A stretch of DNA of 64,000 bases from assembly GCA_019914945.1 (NCBI GenBank), contig CM034103.1:310001-374000 (forward strand), read 5' to 3'. Positions 37,959 to 49,383 of this stretch are shown one piece after another. A program made the position numbers and the translations under genes. A model generated the notes under the pieces. The model was not told the DNA's origin. It did no database searches and was given only the letters and a program-made list of their open reading frames with translations. The stretch is from Typha latifolia. Its lineage: Eukaryota > Streptophyta > Magnoliopsida > Poales > Typhaceae. Numbering within the stretch: the stretch's first letter is position 1; every line of letters begins with the position of its first letter.

Positions 37959-40012
37959 ATGGAGGTTCCACCAGCAACAACGGGAGGAGAAGATGTGCAC
38001 CAGCGGAGGGCATCATCGTCGAAGGTGTCGGAGCCGGAGGAAGCAAACCAACTCGCAGCAGGGCAAAGAAATCCAAAGGAGGCCAACAGAACTTGGGCTT
38101 GGTAGCGGCGGGAGCGATCGGGCCGTCGGAAACCGGAGCAATACCTAAAGAGATCCCGGCAAAACTAAGAGACCAGCCTGGAGGACGGCGTGGTGATCGA
38201 CCCCGAGGTGTCAAGACTTGCAGAACAGATGGAAACTAGCACTCTTCGGTAGATTCCGGGCAAGGGCCTCACCACCGGGGCGGGCCGAAAGCCATGCTAG
38301 CAAAACTCGGGACAGGATTGAAGGTTTCTCGGTCTCGACATGGAGGAGGGATATTATGTCTTCGCATTCGAGAAAGCCGAGGACCCGGACCATGTGCCGA
38401 TAAATGGACCATGGGCGGTCAAGGGCAAGTGCTCAACCTCATCCCATGGCGAAATAACTTCCGGCCGTCCCCGGAGGCTTTCATGACAGCACCGGTCTGG
38501 ATACAGCTGCACAATCTCCCGCAGGAATACTGGGAACTGGAGGCTCTCATCCCAAGCAGCGCATTCTTTGCGCATCAGTTACGCGTTGATGAAACAACCC
38601 TAGACCCACCGAAGCCGTTTCGCTCGGGTGTGCATCGAGGTAGACCTTAGCAAACCTCAAAACAGCCGGTATGGCTCTACCGAAAGGAAGAAAGGGTTGA
38701 TCAAAGAGTGCAAGATGAAAAGTCTCCTAAATTCGCCGCGTGCGGGAGGATCGGACATAAGGTCAAGAGTGCGGCTTCTCGGCCACAAACGGCGCAAAGG
38801 AAGGAGTCACCGGTGACCACAGACGGCGAGGGAGGAGGTGAACAGCGAAGTACAAACCCAAACCGGCAACAGGCCGACAAGGAAGAGGACAGCGGATACT
38901 ATGGACCTTGGTGCACCGTCCAAAGGAAGCCGCGGTGGCAGGCTACCCAGAGGGGAAAGCAACCCGGTTACGCATACCGTACCTCGGCAAGCGATGGGAA
39001 AGATCAGGAAACCATGGGTAAGAAGAAAGAAGGGAAGAGAAAGCCAAGCGATCCGTATCAATTCCCACAGGGTTCCATGGGACACGGCAAGGAAAGAAGG
39101 GCAAGACAGCACGGAGATATCCATCAGCAGGCCGGAAAAGGAAGTAACCCGGAAGCTGGTCTAGGTACAGGAAGACGTCCCCGTCGAACGCAAGAGTACC
39201 AAGCAGACCATGCGCACGCAGAGAAGACGAAGACGGGGGTAGGGGCGCAGCAAGGAGAAGGAAGAGCAAGGAAGGGTGCCTCGTACCAGAGGCCATGCAC
39301 GTCACGTGGAGAAGGAATAAAAAATCAAACGGCGGGGCCCACGCCAAGTAAGAGAGCCAGTGATGAGAAGCAAAAGGAAGTACGGGTGGACGAGCCAGAA
39401 GACGACACCGAGGCAGAACAATTAATGCCAGACGTGAGGGTTTCGGAAGACAGAGAACCCAACTCGCCAGGTGTCGGGGAGGCAAGGGGAAAAACTGCAA
39501 TGGTCCAAGGGATAACTGTCTTGTTGGGCTCAGGAGTCCAGAGGGCACAACGGTCAGCCTACGTCAAAACAAAGAAAAGTGCTGGCGGAGAGCGGTGGAC
39601 CGCCAACGGCTATCCGGCGCAGTTCGTCCAAGACGGACTGGTTACAGCAGGCTTCACCCCGACCACTGCGAAACAAACTAACCCACCGAGGAATCACGGC
39701 GAAACGGTGGCCAGAGTGAAGAGGTGCCTACTATCGGAAGACCGGGAGGAGGACGGCAAGGAAGGCGATGCCAGATACATGCAGCTTGCCCTGGTGGCAA
39801 ACAAAGCTAATGACACTCCTGGGCAATGGAAATTGAGACGGAGCTGGAAGAGGAGAATACCAACAGAGGCGGGCATGCCATACCCACCTCTAAGAGAGGC
39901 AGGTTGCACTAACAGGCTGCCGGCCAGCCATCCCATAAGGTTTAACAATGTTAAAAACCTTAGTGTGGAACTGCAGAGGTGCCCGCAAGAAAGAGGCACT
40001 AGATCGTTGTAG
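37959..40012 (+). pseudogene. LINE ORF1 (DUF4283 / zinc-knuckle), broken
   Basis: The first ATG (MEVPPATTGGEDVHQ) meets TAG at 38103. Family-like segments then appear in different frames. These are DMEEGYYVFAFEKAEDPDHV near 38337, then LNLIPWRNNFRPSPEAF and VWIQLHNLPQEYWELEALI from about 38430, then ACGRIGHKV near 38742, which keeps one Cys and the His of a CCHC knuckle. From 38708 a 434-codon basic, Gly/Lys/Glu-rich frame stays open to 40012 and runs 65 bases into ORF2. At least two frameshifts separate the parts, so no full ORF1 protein is made as the sequence stands. ORF1 proteins bind the element RNA. Confidence 0.85.
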
Positions 40013-43000
40013 AATCATGATCCGGGACCATAACCTGGAAATGCTGGCCTTGCTAGAAACGCACACCAGCTGGTCGGAGGCGGAGCAGGTGGCAAAACAG
40101 ATTGGCAGAGGATGGGCGTGGTTCGCTATCCCCGCGCAAGGCAGGTCGGGAGGCATCCTGATCCTGTGGAAGAAGGAGCTTGGCTGGGTGGACGTGGCTA
40201 CCGTATCAAGATATGCAGCTCACCTAACCATAACCCTAACGTCGGGTAGAACCTGGATTTGGACCATCGTGTATGCCAGCAACCTTCTGGAAGGCCAGAA
40301 AGAACTATGGGAGGAGCTGAAGAACATGGCCTGTCTGGACAAGCCGTGGGCGATCATAGGTGACTTCAACGCTACCCGTCCCGCCAGAGAAAGGTGCAAA
40401 GGTTGAAGTTACGCTAGGGCCGAAGGCAAAGGCGTTTGCAAAATTTGTAGACGAGACGGGGCTGTGCGACTTAGGGTTTGAAGGCATCCCTTTCACCTGG
40501 TGCAACAACCAGCAAGGGTCCCGTCGCATCTGGGTCCGTCTTGACAGAGCCCTAGGCAACACGGAGTGGGTAAGCAAGCACCCGGACTGCAAAGTTCAGC
40601 ACCTGGATAGGGGTGCCTCGGACCATGCCCCGTTGCTCTTCAAGGTTCCGGCAGCCATGGAAAGGATCAAGCGACCATTCCGGTTTGAGCTCTTCTGGAT
40701 GGAGTATGAGGAGTGCCAGAACCTTGTAAAGGAAACCTGGGCGAGGCACGCCGGAGGTAATCCAATGCATGCGTTCTCCCACCGGCTGAGTGTTTTGAGA
40801 AAAACCTTAAGCAACTGGAGCCGGGAGGCGATCGGAAGCGTGGAAGGGCGGCTAACGGCCACAAACACCAAGCTGGCAGACCTAGAAGAGCTAGATGCCA
40901 ACGGTCAGCTGCAAGAGGAGGACTTTCAGAGGATGAGAAGCCTATACAACTGCAAAATTGCCCTGAACAGACAGCTAAATATCAAATGGTTGCAAAGATC
41001 TCGGCTCAGGTGGACAGAGGACGGGGACCGAAACACCAAATTTTTTCATATCTCGGCATCAATCCGAAGAAAGCGTAACACGATCTTTGGCATCATGGAC
41101 GGTGAGGACAGATGGGTACAGGCTCCGGAGGAAGTGAACCAAACCTTTACGTCTTTCTACCAAAGCCTGTGGGCGGAGGTGGAAGTGCCTGACGGTAGGA
41201 GCGCGGAATGGCCCGCCCTACCGGAAATCTCGAGCAACGAAGCGGTGGCCCTAGAGCTGCCAGTGACGAAGGACGAGGTCAAGGAGGCGGTCTGGAGCCT
41301 GCCGAGAGGAAAGGCTCCAGGCCCGGACGGTATGCAAGCGGAAGTCTACACGCATCGGGACACCATGGGCGGCGGCCTCTGCCAGGCAGTACGCCATTTT
41401 TTCAGCAATGCAAAAATGCCGCAAGCTTGGGGTGACACCTTCATAACCCTGATTCCGAAGAAGGAGCTACCAATAAAGGTGGCGGACATCATGGTAAGCC
41501 GCCTGAAGAAAATGCTGGCCAACATCATCGGCCCGGAGCAGGCGGCTTTCGTGGCAGGCCGAAGTATCGAGGATAACACGTTGGCAGCTCAGGAGGTGGC
41601 TCACTCTATGGTGACCGACAAGGGCGGCAACCCTATTATGATGATCAAAATGGATATGGAGAAGGCGTATGATCGCGTTAGCTGGAAGGCGGTGACCGGC
41701 GTGCTGCAGCGGATGGGTTTCCCCCCGCGGTGGTGCAACTGGGTGCAGGCGTGTATTGAGTCCCCAAGGTTCGCCTTGCTGATCAACGGGTGTCCGACGA
41801 ATTGAATCACGCCCCGGAGCGGCCTGAGACAAGGAGATCCGCTATCTCCCTACCTCTTCATCATCGTTACACAAGTCCTATCAAGGATCATTAGCGAGAA
41901 GGTAGACGAGAGAGGCCGCGAGCGGCTATCGGGCCGGAGATGTGCATCCGTCCCACCGCTCTATGCGAGATGACCCGTCGCTCATGGCGGAAGCTTCGCA
42001 ACAAATGCCAGCAAGCATTCTTGATAGCCCGAGCCGGTATGAACTCATCACCAACCGTAGGGTAAACTACGGCAAATCGGAGTCGTATCCGCAAGCGGGG
42101 ATCGGGGACGATGAAGCGGCATGCCTTAGCGATCAACTAGGCTTGCAGGTGGCAGGCATGCCATTCAAATACCTAGGGGTGCTTATCTCTGGCCGGAGAG
42201 TGAAGGTGAAGGAGCATCAGGAGCTGGTGGAGCGTATCGGCAGACGGCTTGCGGGCTGGAAAGGGTCGCTCCTTTCCCAAGCAGGCAAGCTAACCTTGAT
42301 CAACGTCGCGCTGCTTGCGATCCCGGCTTACTGGCTGGGAAGCACGTGGGTGCTGGACGGGGTTCGGGACGAGATAACAAAAAAGCTCGAAACTTCCCGT
42401 GGAAGAATAACGATGGCCACGGCCTTCACGATGAACCGGGAGAGCGGTGACTACGGCGAAGAGGCAGGGCGGACTGGGAGTCCGCCGTCTAAAAGAGGCT
42501 CGAACTGCGCATCTGGGCAAGCTGGTGTTCAAGATGTTAAACAGAGAGCCGGCGCCTTGGATCAGAATCATGCAGGCCAAGTATGGGATGCTGCACCCAT
42601 GGTTGATCCCGAAGAGCAAAAATCCATCCTGGATGTGGAGGGCGCTAACAACAACCGCCAGGCAGCTCAGAATGGGCTGCAGAGTTCTGATAGGGAATGG
42701 TCGAAACACGAGCGCCGCCTACGACCCCTGGCTGCATGAGATCCCGTGGTGCAGACAGCCAAAGGAATGGGCGAATACAGTCATGGCAGAAAATCTGCGT
42801 GTGGTGGATATCACCAACGGTAGGCAATGGTCCTCGGCGAGACTAACTAGGGAGGCCGGAGCTGAGATGGCTTACAAAATAGCAACATTCCCCATGGGTG
42901 CCGCCACCGGTGAGGACAGATGGATCTGGTGGCCGCACCCAAGGGGAACCCCTTCGGTTAAAGCCATATACTACTCTCTTCTTCCTCAGAGTGACCAACG

Positions 43001-43908
43001 ATGGGAAGGGCTGGAGAAACCTCGGCGGCTTCCAGGTCGCCCCACGGATCAGAGTCTTCTCGCCGGAAACCGCTTTGCGCGCAGCTCCCAACGAGGGCTT
43101 ACCTCCACTATATCCATGTGGGTGCCGAGGAACGATGCGCAATGTGTGGGTTGTTTCCGGAAACGACGGACCACCTCATGTTTACGTGTAGATACGGTTG
43201 AGTGGTGTGGGAGCTTCGCGGTCCAGAGAAGGGGGTGGAGGCGGCGTTGATAGACCAAGACCGGATCACGAGAGAGTGGTGTACAACCAAAGAGAATGAT
43301 CGCGGATCAAAGGGAAGATAGCCCGCACGCCGTGGGCTTTATGGAAAAGTAGAAACGAAGTGGTTTTTGGCCTACAGCAGAGAGGCGGAGCTAGCGGTGG
43401 TCCGATCCGCCATCGCGATGGCGGAGGAGTATGGGCCCAAGTCGAAGAGAGGCATGGGAATACAAGGATGAGGAGGAAGCGGTGGGAACCTCCGGACTCG
43501 GGTTGGACAAAAGCCAACACGATGGTTCGTTCAAGCCGGGAGCATACCAAGGAGGTGCGGCGACAATCCTCCGAAATGTGAAGGTGAGCTAGTCCGGGCG
43601 GCATGGGAGCCGTGCCGAGCGTCTCGGCGTTGCAAACCGAGCTCTGGGCTATCAGAATGGCCCTGTAGGTGGCGAGCAGAGAAAGCTGGTTGGTGATAGA
43701 ATCGGACAGCTCGGAGGCCATCAGATGCATGCGGCGGGTGGACCACTTGTCCATGGCGAGTCCGCAACCGGCGCGCAGACTACGCGGAGCTAGCGAAAGA
43801 ATTCGTGGAAGTCCGGCTTGCTCACGTAGGGAGGGAAGCCAATGCGGTGCGGCGGGGCGGCGGCGAAGGCGAGGGAGGCCTCGGGCTTCTGCTACGCCGA
43901 ACGGCTAA
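39948..43908 (+). pseudogene. LINE ORF2 (endonuclease, reverse transcriptase, RNase H), broken
   Basis: Starts MLKTLVWNCRGARKKEALD. The endonuclease shows N (VWNCRG), E (LALLETH), GDFN and, after a frameshift near 40400, SDHAPLLF. Reverse transcriptase follows: GKAPGPDGMQAEVY, AAFVAGRSIEDN, IKMDMEKAYDRVSWKAV. A TGA at 41803 interrupts it; [15 protein letters not shown] follows in the same frame. The FADD box reads [12 protein letters not shown], keeping both Asp but not the aromatic residue. The thumb (MPFKYLGVLISGRRVKVKEH, LINVALLAIPAYW), a zf-RVT-like part (WIWWPHPRGTPSVKAIYYSL) and an RNase H-like end (WTKANT, then SFKPGAYQGGAATILRNVK one frame over) follow with further shifts. Several independent lesions make it inactive as read. 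Confidence 0.9.
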
Positions 43909-44023
43909 CCCAGGTTCCATCTGAGCTGTGTAATCTGTTACTTGTCGACGCGGCAACGCCTCGACCGTCCATTAATATATAGCTGGTCTCAGCTCTTTGT
44001 TTGTCAAAAAAAAAAAAAAAAAA

Positions 44024-44039
44024 GAGTAATATTAGATAG
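44024..44039 (+). repeat. LINE target-site duplication, right copy
   Basis: GAGTAATATTAGATAG directly after the poly-A tail, identical to the left copy. Confidence 0.95.
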
Positions 44040-46821
44040 CTTTCGTGTAATTTTAAATAATTTATATAAAGCCAAAATGAGTTTTTCTTAATATTAGTTC
44101 AATATTGATGGTGATTTAACTTAAAGAACTGAATAATTTCAGTAATAATTATAATATTTCAAAGGGCGTACAACAAATATAAATTATGTAAGAATTAATC
44201 TTTTACTTATTTTTTCTGAGTTAAAGCTCTATTAGTTCATGACAGAAGTTATGCATTCGATTCTCTTCGTAACTATGAAGGTTAATATTTAGGGATTTTT
44301 TAGCCGAAGGATTATATGAGCATGATTTGGGCTCAGTGATTAATTTTTTTTTATAAGAGTAGGCTCACTTTGTTAAACTTATACATTAAAGAATGCCGGT
44401 CCTTGTATTGATTAGGAAGTTAAACCTCCAAACTGGACAATATTTAATTTTATAATTGCAACATCCACATTTAAAACGAGTATGACAGTTGTAATTAGTT
44501 GGTATGAATTAATTATCACATCTATTAGTCCTAGGGACATGTCTGAATTATAAATGCATCATCTATTTATTATAAAGAACCTTGTTATGTTGACATATTC
44601 TAATCCACATCAACCCTTTTTAAACTCCATATAGAAAACATGGAGCATGCTTACATTACCTGCAACTTTTTTTTGTTCTAAGAAAACTGTAGTGATTTCC
44701 CACTCCTAATATATATTCTTGATTAAAGAGAAAGCTAATTGCTTACATAAACTACTAACAATTATAATGTTCAATGTCTTCTTTTCATTTTCTTTGTCAA
44801 CCATATTCCAGAAAGGAGGTACATTTGGTCCAATTTAGGTTTATCTCATGCTTGTTGTCATTCCTTAGACTTTGCAATCTCCATTGCTTATTAGCTAAGG
44901 TATCATAAATTTTAAAGCTTTGGTCAACTGCTACTAGAAGAAGAGTAACATTTGTTTAAAACCATCTGTAAAATATCCATTTTATGTCATGAATCACTGG
45001 TCATTAGTACCTAAACCCATGTTAATTTAGCTGGTTCTGATACTATTCTACCGTATTTTTTAAGGGGAAAGTCCTGTTGTTTTCCTGATAAAAAAGAATG
45101 GTTTGTTATTCTAATATTGAGCGATGATCCGATACTAACCAATTAGTTATTAAAAAATATTTTTCATATGTTGATAAATTAAAGGGTATATAATATATTT
45201 TATATGTGTGACTAGATTAATTAATAAAATAGTTAGAATTTAAGTATTTTCTTATTACTTATCCTTATAATCATTTTCTTAATAATAGGAGTTTTAATAT
45301 CTACAAATTTATTATTTTTTTATTTTTTAAAAAAATAGATAGCTAAGAGAGAAAAATAAAATAGAACTAATTTATTATTATTATTTAAAAAGTGACCGGT
45401 ACATCCGGTTAATTTTAGTATTATTTAATTTCAATCGTTCGATTAGGAAAAAGAAAAATTAATAGTTCTTATTGAATTATTTGCCTCTAATATTTAGCTT
45501 GATGTAAGCTCAAATGGAGAATTTTGACGGACTTTTAAGTAATTGAAAACTTAATCCTCTATCTGTCCCCCCCTCTTCACTTCACAAAACGATATAAAAG
45601 ATCTCAGCTTTTTTTCCATTTAAAACAGAAGAAACTTACTTGAATCCTGAGCTGTTGCAGTGGAGTACTTTGTGTGTTCCTGTCTATGCTTTTAGCTACA
45701 CCATCACCTGCTCCAAGAACAAGAAAATATACTATACACAGAGACCAGGCATAGTAGCATACTATGTTTTAGGTAAAAGAGGAGCTGAGTCACAGTCTAA
45801 TTAGAAAAGTTTCGAGGAGGAGGAAAATGAAAGCAGGAGAAAATAGACAAAAGCAATATATAAGATTCCAAAGTTCCATTACAAGCTACCAAGGAACAAG
45901 CAGGTATCGAATTGACACCAGGTCAATTACTCTAGAGTGGTGTCCAAGCTGCAGATTGAATCCTAGCAAATAAGGGGCCCCTTATCTGTTCCAGTGGTTA
46001 TGATGTGCAATGCAATTAGACCCCCAGAAATTGATGGTGTTGGGCCCCAATAGGAAGAAAAGTTTGTCAAGAGGAAAAAGAATCTCATTAAATGATCCTG
46101 TCTATGATAGAGACATTTCCATATGAAACAGTATGTGGTAAAATTTACTTTTAACTACCAAAGGTAAGGAAAAAGTGAAGGAAAAATTAATATATAAAAT
46201 ATCTGAGGCCTTTGTGGAGCCTATAAGACCCATGGTTTTCAAAGAAAAGAAAAAGGAAGGAAAGAATTCACTTTGCTTTATGTCATGGTTGTCTAGAGCT
46301 TCATTCCAAGGACCATGTAGTAGCGTGTGAAAAGACTTGAGGTGGGAGGGGAACTGCTGTTTGATCAACCAACAACCAAACTATTTTGAGAAGATCTTTT
46401 GGCTTCCAAAGTCCAAGATTGAAACAACACATAGATGAACAGCATCCACACACCTTAGCTGAAGAATGATTCACATTTCCACATTTACCATATTCATTAA
46501 GCATAAAAACAGTAGCCACAGTTTGATACAAGATACATACATAAAACATAACAGACTGAAAGATGAAGAAGATACAAGCATTATACTTGATGAGATTTTG
46601 GGAAAGATGTCCTAATCTTTACTGAGGTGATGGACAAACTTGATAATCTCTAAGCTCAGATTCATCACCATCCTCTTCTTTAGCTGTATAAGTTATAAGG
46701 TGCATCAGACTGGACCTTGAGCATGCAGTTTGGTGGGAAACTACTTGAATATAGTTAGCAATTAAACACCTCATGCAGAAAGGAAAGTAAATTTTTACTT
46801 GGTGGCATCAAATTTCTAGCT
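44040..46821. other. Intergenic DNA between LINE and receptor kinase
   Basis: AT-rich, no recognisable gene. A tRNA-like piece (AGCTCTATTAGTT then ATTCGATTCTC, 44226-44268, plus strand) suggests another SINE relic. The last several hundred bases probably include the kinase 3' leader. A reverse-strand frame at 46301-46549 shows no domain. Confidence 0.5.
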
Positions 46822-49383
46822 TCAACTAGTAAGCCTGTCCAACGTTTCCATAACATTCCTCATTGACGGTCTCCTTTCAGGATTAGCTTGAACGCACGTA
46901 AGAGCAATTTTAAGAGCAGCGATTATCTCATCTTCTCTATCTAGTTCCCGAGCAAGGAATGGATCCAGCAAATCTGAAAGAGGTTTCTTCTCTTCGATAC
47001 AGAACTGGACCCATCGAACTAGATTCATTTCCAAAGTTTCCAGGAGAACAGCTGGTGACCTACCCGAAATCATTTCAAGCATAATCACCCCGTATGAGTA
47101 AACATCCCATTTCTGAGATGGCTTTAGTGTTTTCAAAGCTTCAGGAGCTTGATAACATGATCCTTTGCTCACAAAAGGACTGACTGAGACATCAGATTGT
47201 TGGGTCTGAGTTTTCTCAGCAGACATCCTATCTGACTGTAGAAATGGTGATCCTCCTGCTATGTTGGCAAGGCGCCCAAGGCCAAAATCAGAAATATATG
47301 GTTCCATGTTCAGACCCAGAAGTACATTATTTGGTTTGAGATCTCCGTGAACATACTTTTTTGGGCTAAACTCATGTAAAAATGCCAAGCCCTTGGCTAT
47401 TCCTTTCATTATCTTTAGTCGAACATCCCATAATGGAGGCGCAAATGCCATCATTCCCGCTTTCCCTAAAATATAGATCAACAATAACCATCAGAAATCA
47501 CAACATGATTTAAGAGAGAAGGATGAGTATACACAAAAATGAGTCGTGATTATTCAATATAGTTCCTCCAAGTTATGATATACTATAACAAAGATGACCT
47601 CTTTCCTCTGTACTTATTTAGTCTTAGTTTGTCTTCCTAATACCTAAATAGGCTGACCATAGCTCTTAGCAGAAGAGTTTATATCTAGAACCACGCAAAA
47701 TTCAAAACAAAGAGTGCTTGTTATGAACATGCACAATTTTTAGCAAACTTGTTATTCAAGCAGAAACTAAATTTCTACAATTATACATGGTCAGCAGATT
47801 CTATACTGGAATATTTTACCACTATAGTATATTATGTCGCAGATGTAACACACCAATATTGATATATAATTAATCTAAAGGAAGTTGCAATCTGAGACCA
47901 TACCATGAATTGCTGCAGAGAGGCTACCATTAGGAATGTAATCATATACCAGCAATTTCTCATCGACTGACCAGTAATAAGCTCTAAGAGTAACAATATT
48001 TGGATGCCGGACCTTCCCAATAGCTTCCACCTCCGTTTGGAATTCTTTGAACCTTTGCAATCCTCCTTCCCCGAGCCTTCTCACAGCCAAGGTGAGTCCA
48101 TCTTCGAGCACAACCTTGTACACAATCCCAATCCCACTTTTCCCCAACACAAAGGCAGAAGCTTTCAGAAGCTCATCTAAATCAAAGCTCACATGCCGAT
48201 CCAGAGGAACTAGATCACATTGCTCAACATTATCAGATAGCGTCTCGGATTCATCTTTCCTGAAGCAAATGCAATCATTCCTGCACTTCAGACCCTTCTT
48301 AGAATTCCCGCTCTCTTCCTTCTCACGGAAAGAAGTAGCCTTCCAATAACAGTAAAAGAATACCAATGCTATTAGACCTATTCCAACCACATCACTGACT
48401 ACAATAGCAACCACTGCATTCTTACTCAGACCTTTGCTGTTCCCACTTCCACTCGTTTTGTTATTAGCTACTAATCCAGAAGGTGAAAAATTGGCAGGCA
48501 GGAAAGGATTGGATGAAGGAACCTCTGAAGAACACGGATTTTTCAATGGTGGGCCGCAGAGACCAGGATTTCCAATGAATGCGGTAGGTCCTCTATTCTC
48601 CAAAGCCCCATTCTGTGGTATAGGGCCACTGAGATTGTTATATGTCAGGTCGATGTAGACCTTCTCTGGAAGCTTTCCCAAGCTCGGAGGGATCAAACCG
48701 GAGAAGAGATTATGCGAGAGGTCGACAGTTCCCTGAAGACTTGAGAGGTTTCCTATATCGCTCGGGATCGAACCACTGAACCGGTTGTAAGAAAGATCGA
48801 GTATTTCCAATGCAACCAAGGAGCTCCCAAACCCAATGGGCAAGGAATTGGTCAAATTGTTGTGGCTCAAAACGAGAGTCTTGAGCCGCTTGCATTGGAT
48901 CAAGGATTCGGGTATGGAACCATTGAGATAATTCTGGGAAAGGTCTAAGATTTGGAGGTAGGAGAGGTTGCCGATCTCCGGCGGGAGGGACCCATATAAG
49001 GAGTTGCCATAAAGGACCAAGCTTTGCAGTCCCCCGGCGGCGAAGAGCCCCGCGGGAATCCGGCCAAAGATGCGATTGTTCCTAAGATTGACGTGCCTAA
49101 GAGAAGGAAGAGAACCGAGAGCAGAGGGGAGGAAACCTGCCAACCTTTTCTTAGGTATGCTCAAGGAGACCACTCCACCATCTTTGCAAGTGATCCCATT
49201 CCAAGAGCAAGGATCCGGGTCAGAAGCGTTCCAATTCGAAAGGGACCCTTCTGGGTCCTCCCTAATGGAGCTCTTGAAGGACAGGAGAACATTTCCTTCA
49301 CTACTGAGACCAGAGACAAGAAGCACAAACGGGTTGCAGAGAAGGAATAGAACCCAAAAGGGATGTAAAACTGAAACACCCAT
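46822..49383 (-). CDS. ZAR1: LRR receptor-like kinase, ZAR1-like (LRR-III type)
   Basis: A 707-residue plasma-membrane receptor kinase. Exons: 47904-49383 and 46822-47465. Order: signal peptide (1-25, [17 protein letters not shown]), LRR N-terminal cap ([16 protein letters not shown]), about six LRRs, a Pro/Ser-rich juxtamembrane part, one transmembrane helix (about 323-346), then the kinase domain with [28 protein letters not shown] and YQAPEALK. It aligns closely with Arabidopsis ZAR1 (At2g01210), which acts in the asymmetric first zygote division. Start chosen at MGVSVLHP because the signal peptide follows directly; an in-frame ATG 51 bases upstream is possible. Two catalytic positions are atypical: LAVRRLGEG has Arg where the ATP-binding Lys is usual, and HGD replaces HRD. 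Both also occur in ZAR1, so they are family traits. Confidence 0.95.

Larger units (their letters stand above)
37924..44023 (+). mobile_element. L1-type non-LTR retrotransposon, near full length, degenerate
   Basis: A 6.1-kb GC-rich block between perfect 16-bp duplications, ending in 18 adenines (44006-44023). Internal order is that of plant L1 elements: 5' leader, ORF1 with DUF4283-like RNA-binding region and zinc-knuckle remnant, then ORF2 with AP endonuclease, reverse transcriptase, zf-RVT and RNase H-like region. It is non-LTR, since no terminal repeats are present. The ORFs carry frameshifts and stops, so this copy looks non-autonomous. Base composition differs sharply from the AT-rich flanks. 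It sits in sense orientation to the window, between the LPP and receptor-kinase genes. Confidence 0.95.

Noticed and set aside
38943..39548. Reverse-strand frame of 201 codons in the LINE
   Set aside because: Antisense shadow of GC-rich ORF1; hydrophobic composition arises from reverse reading of Lys/Glu-rich codons.
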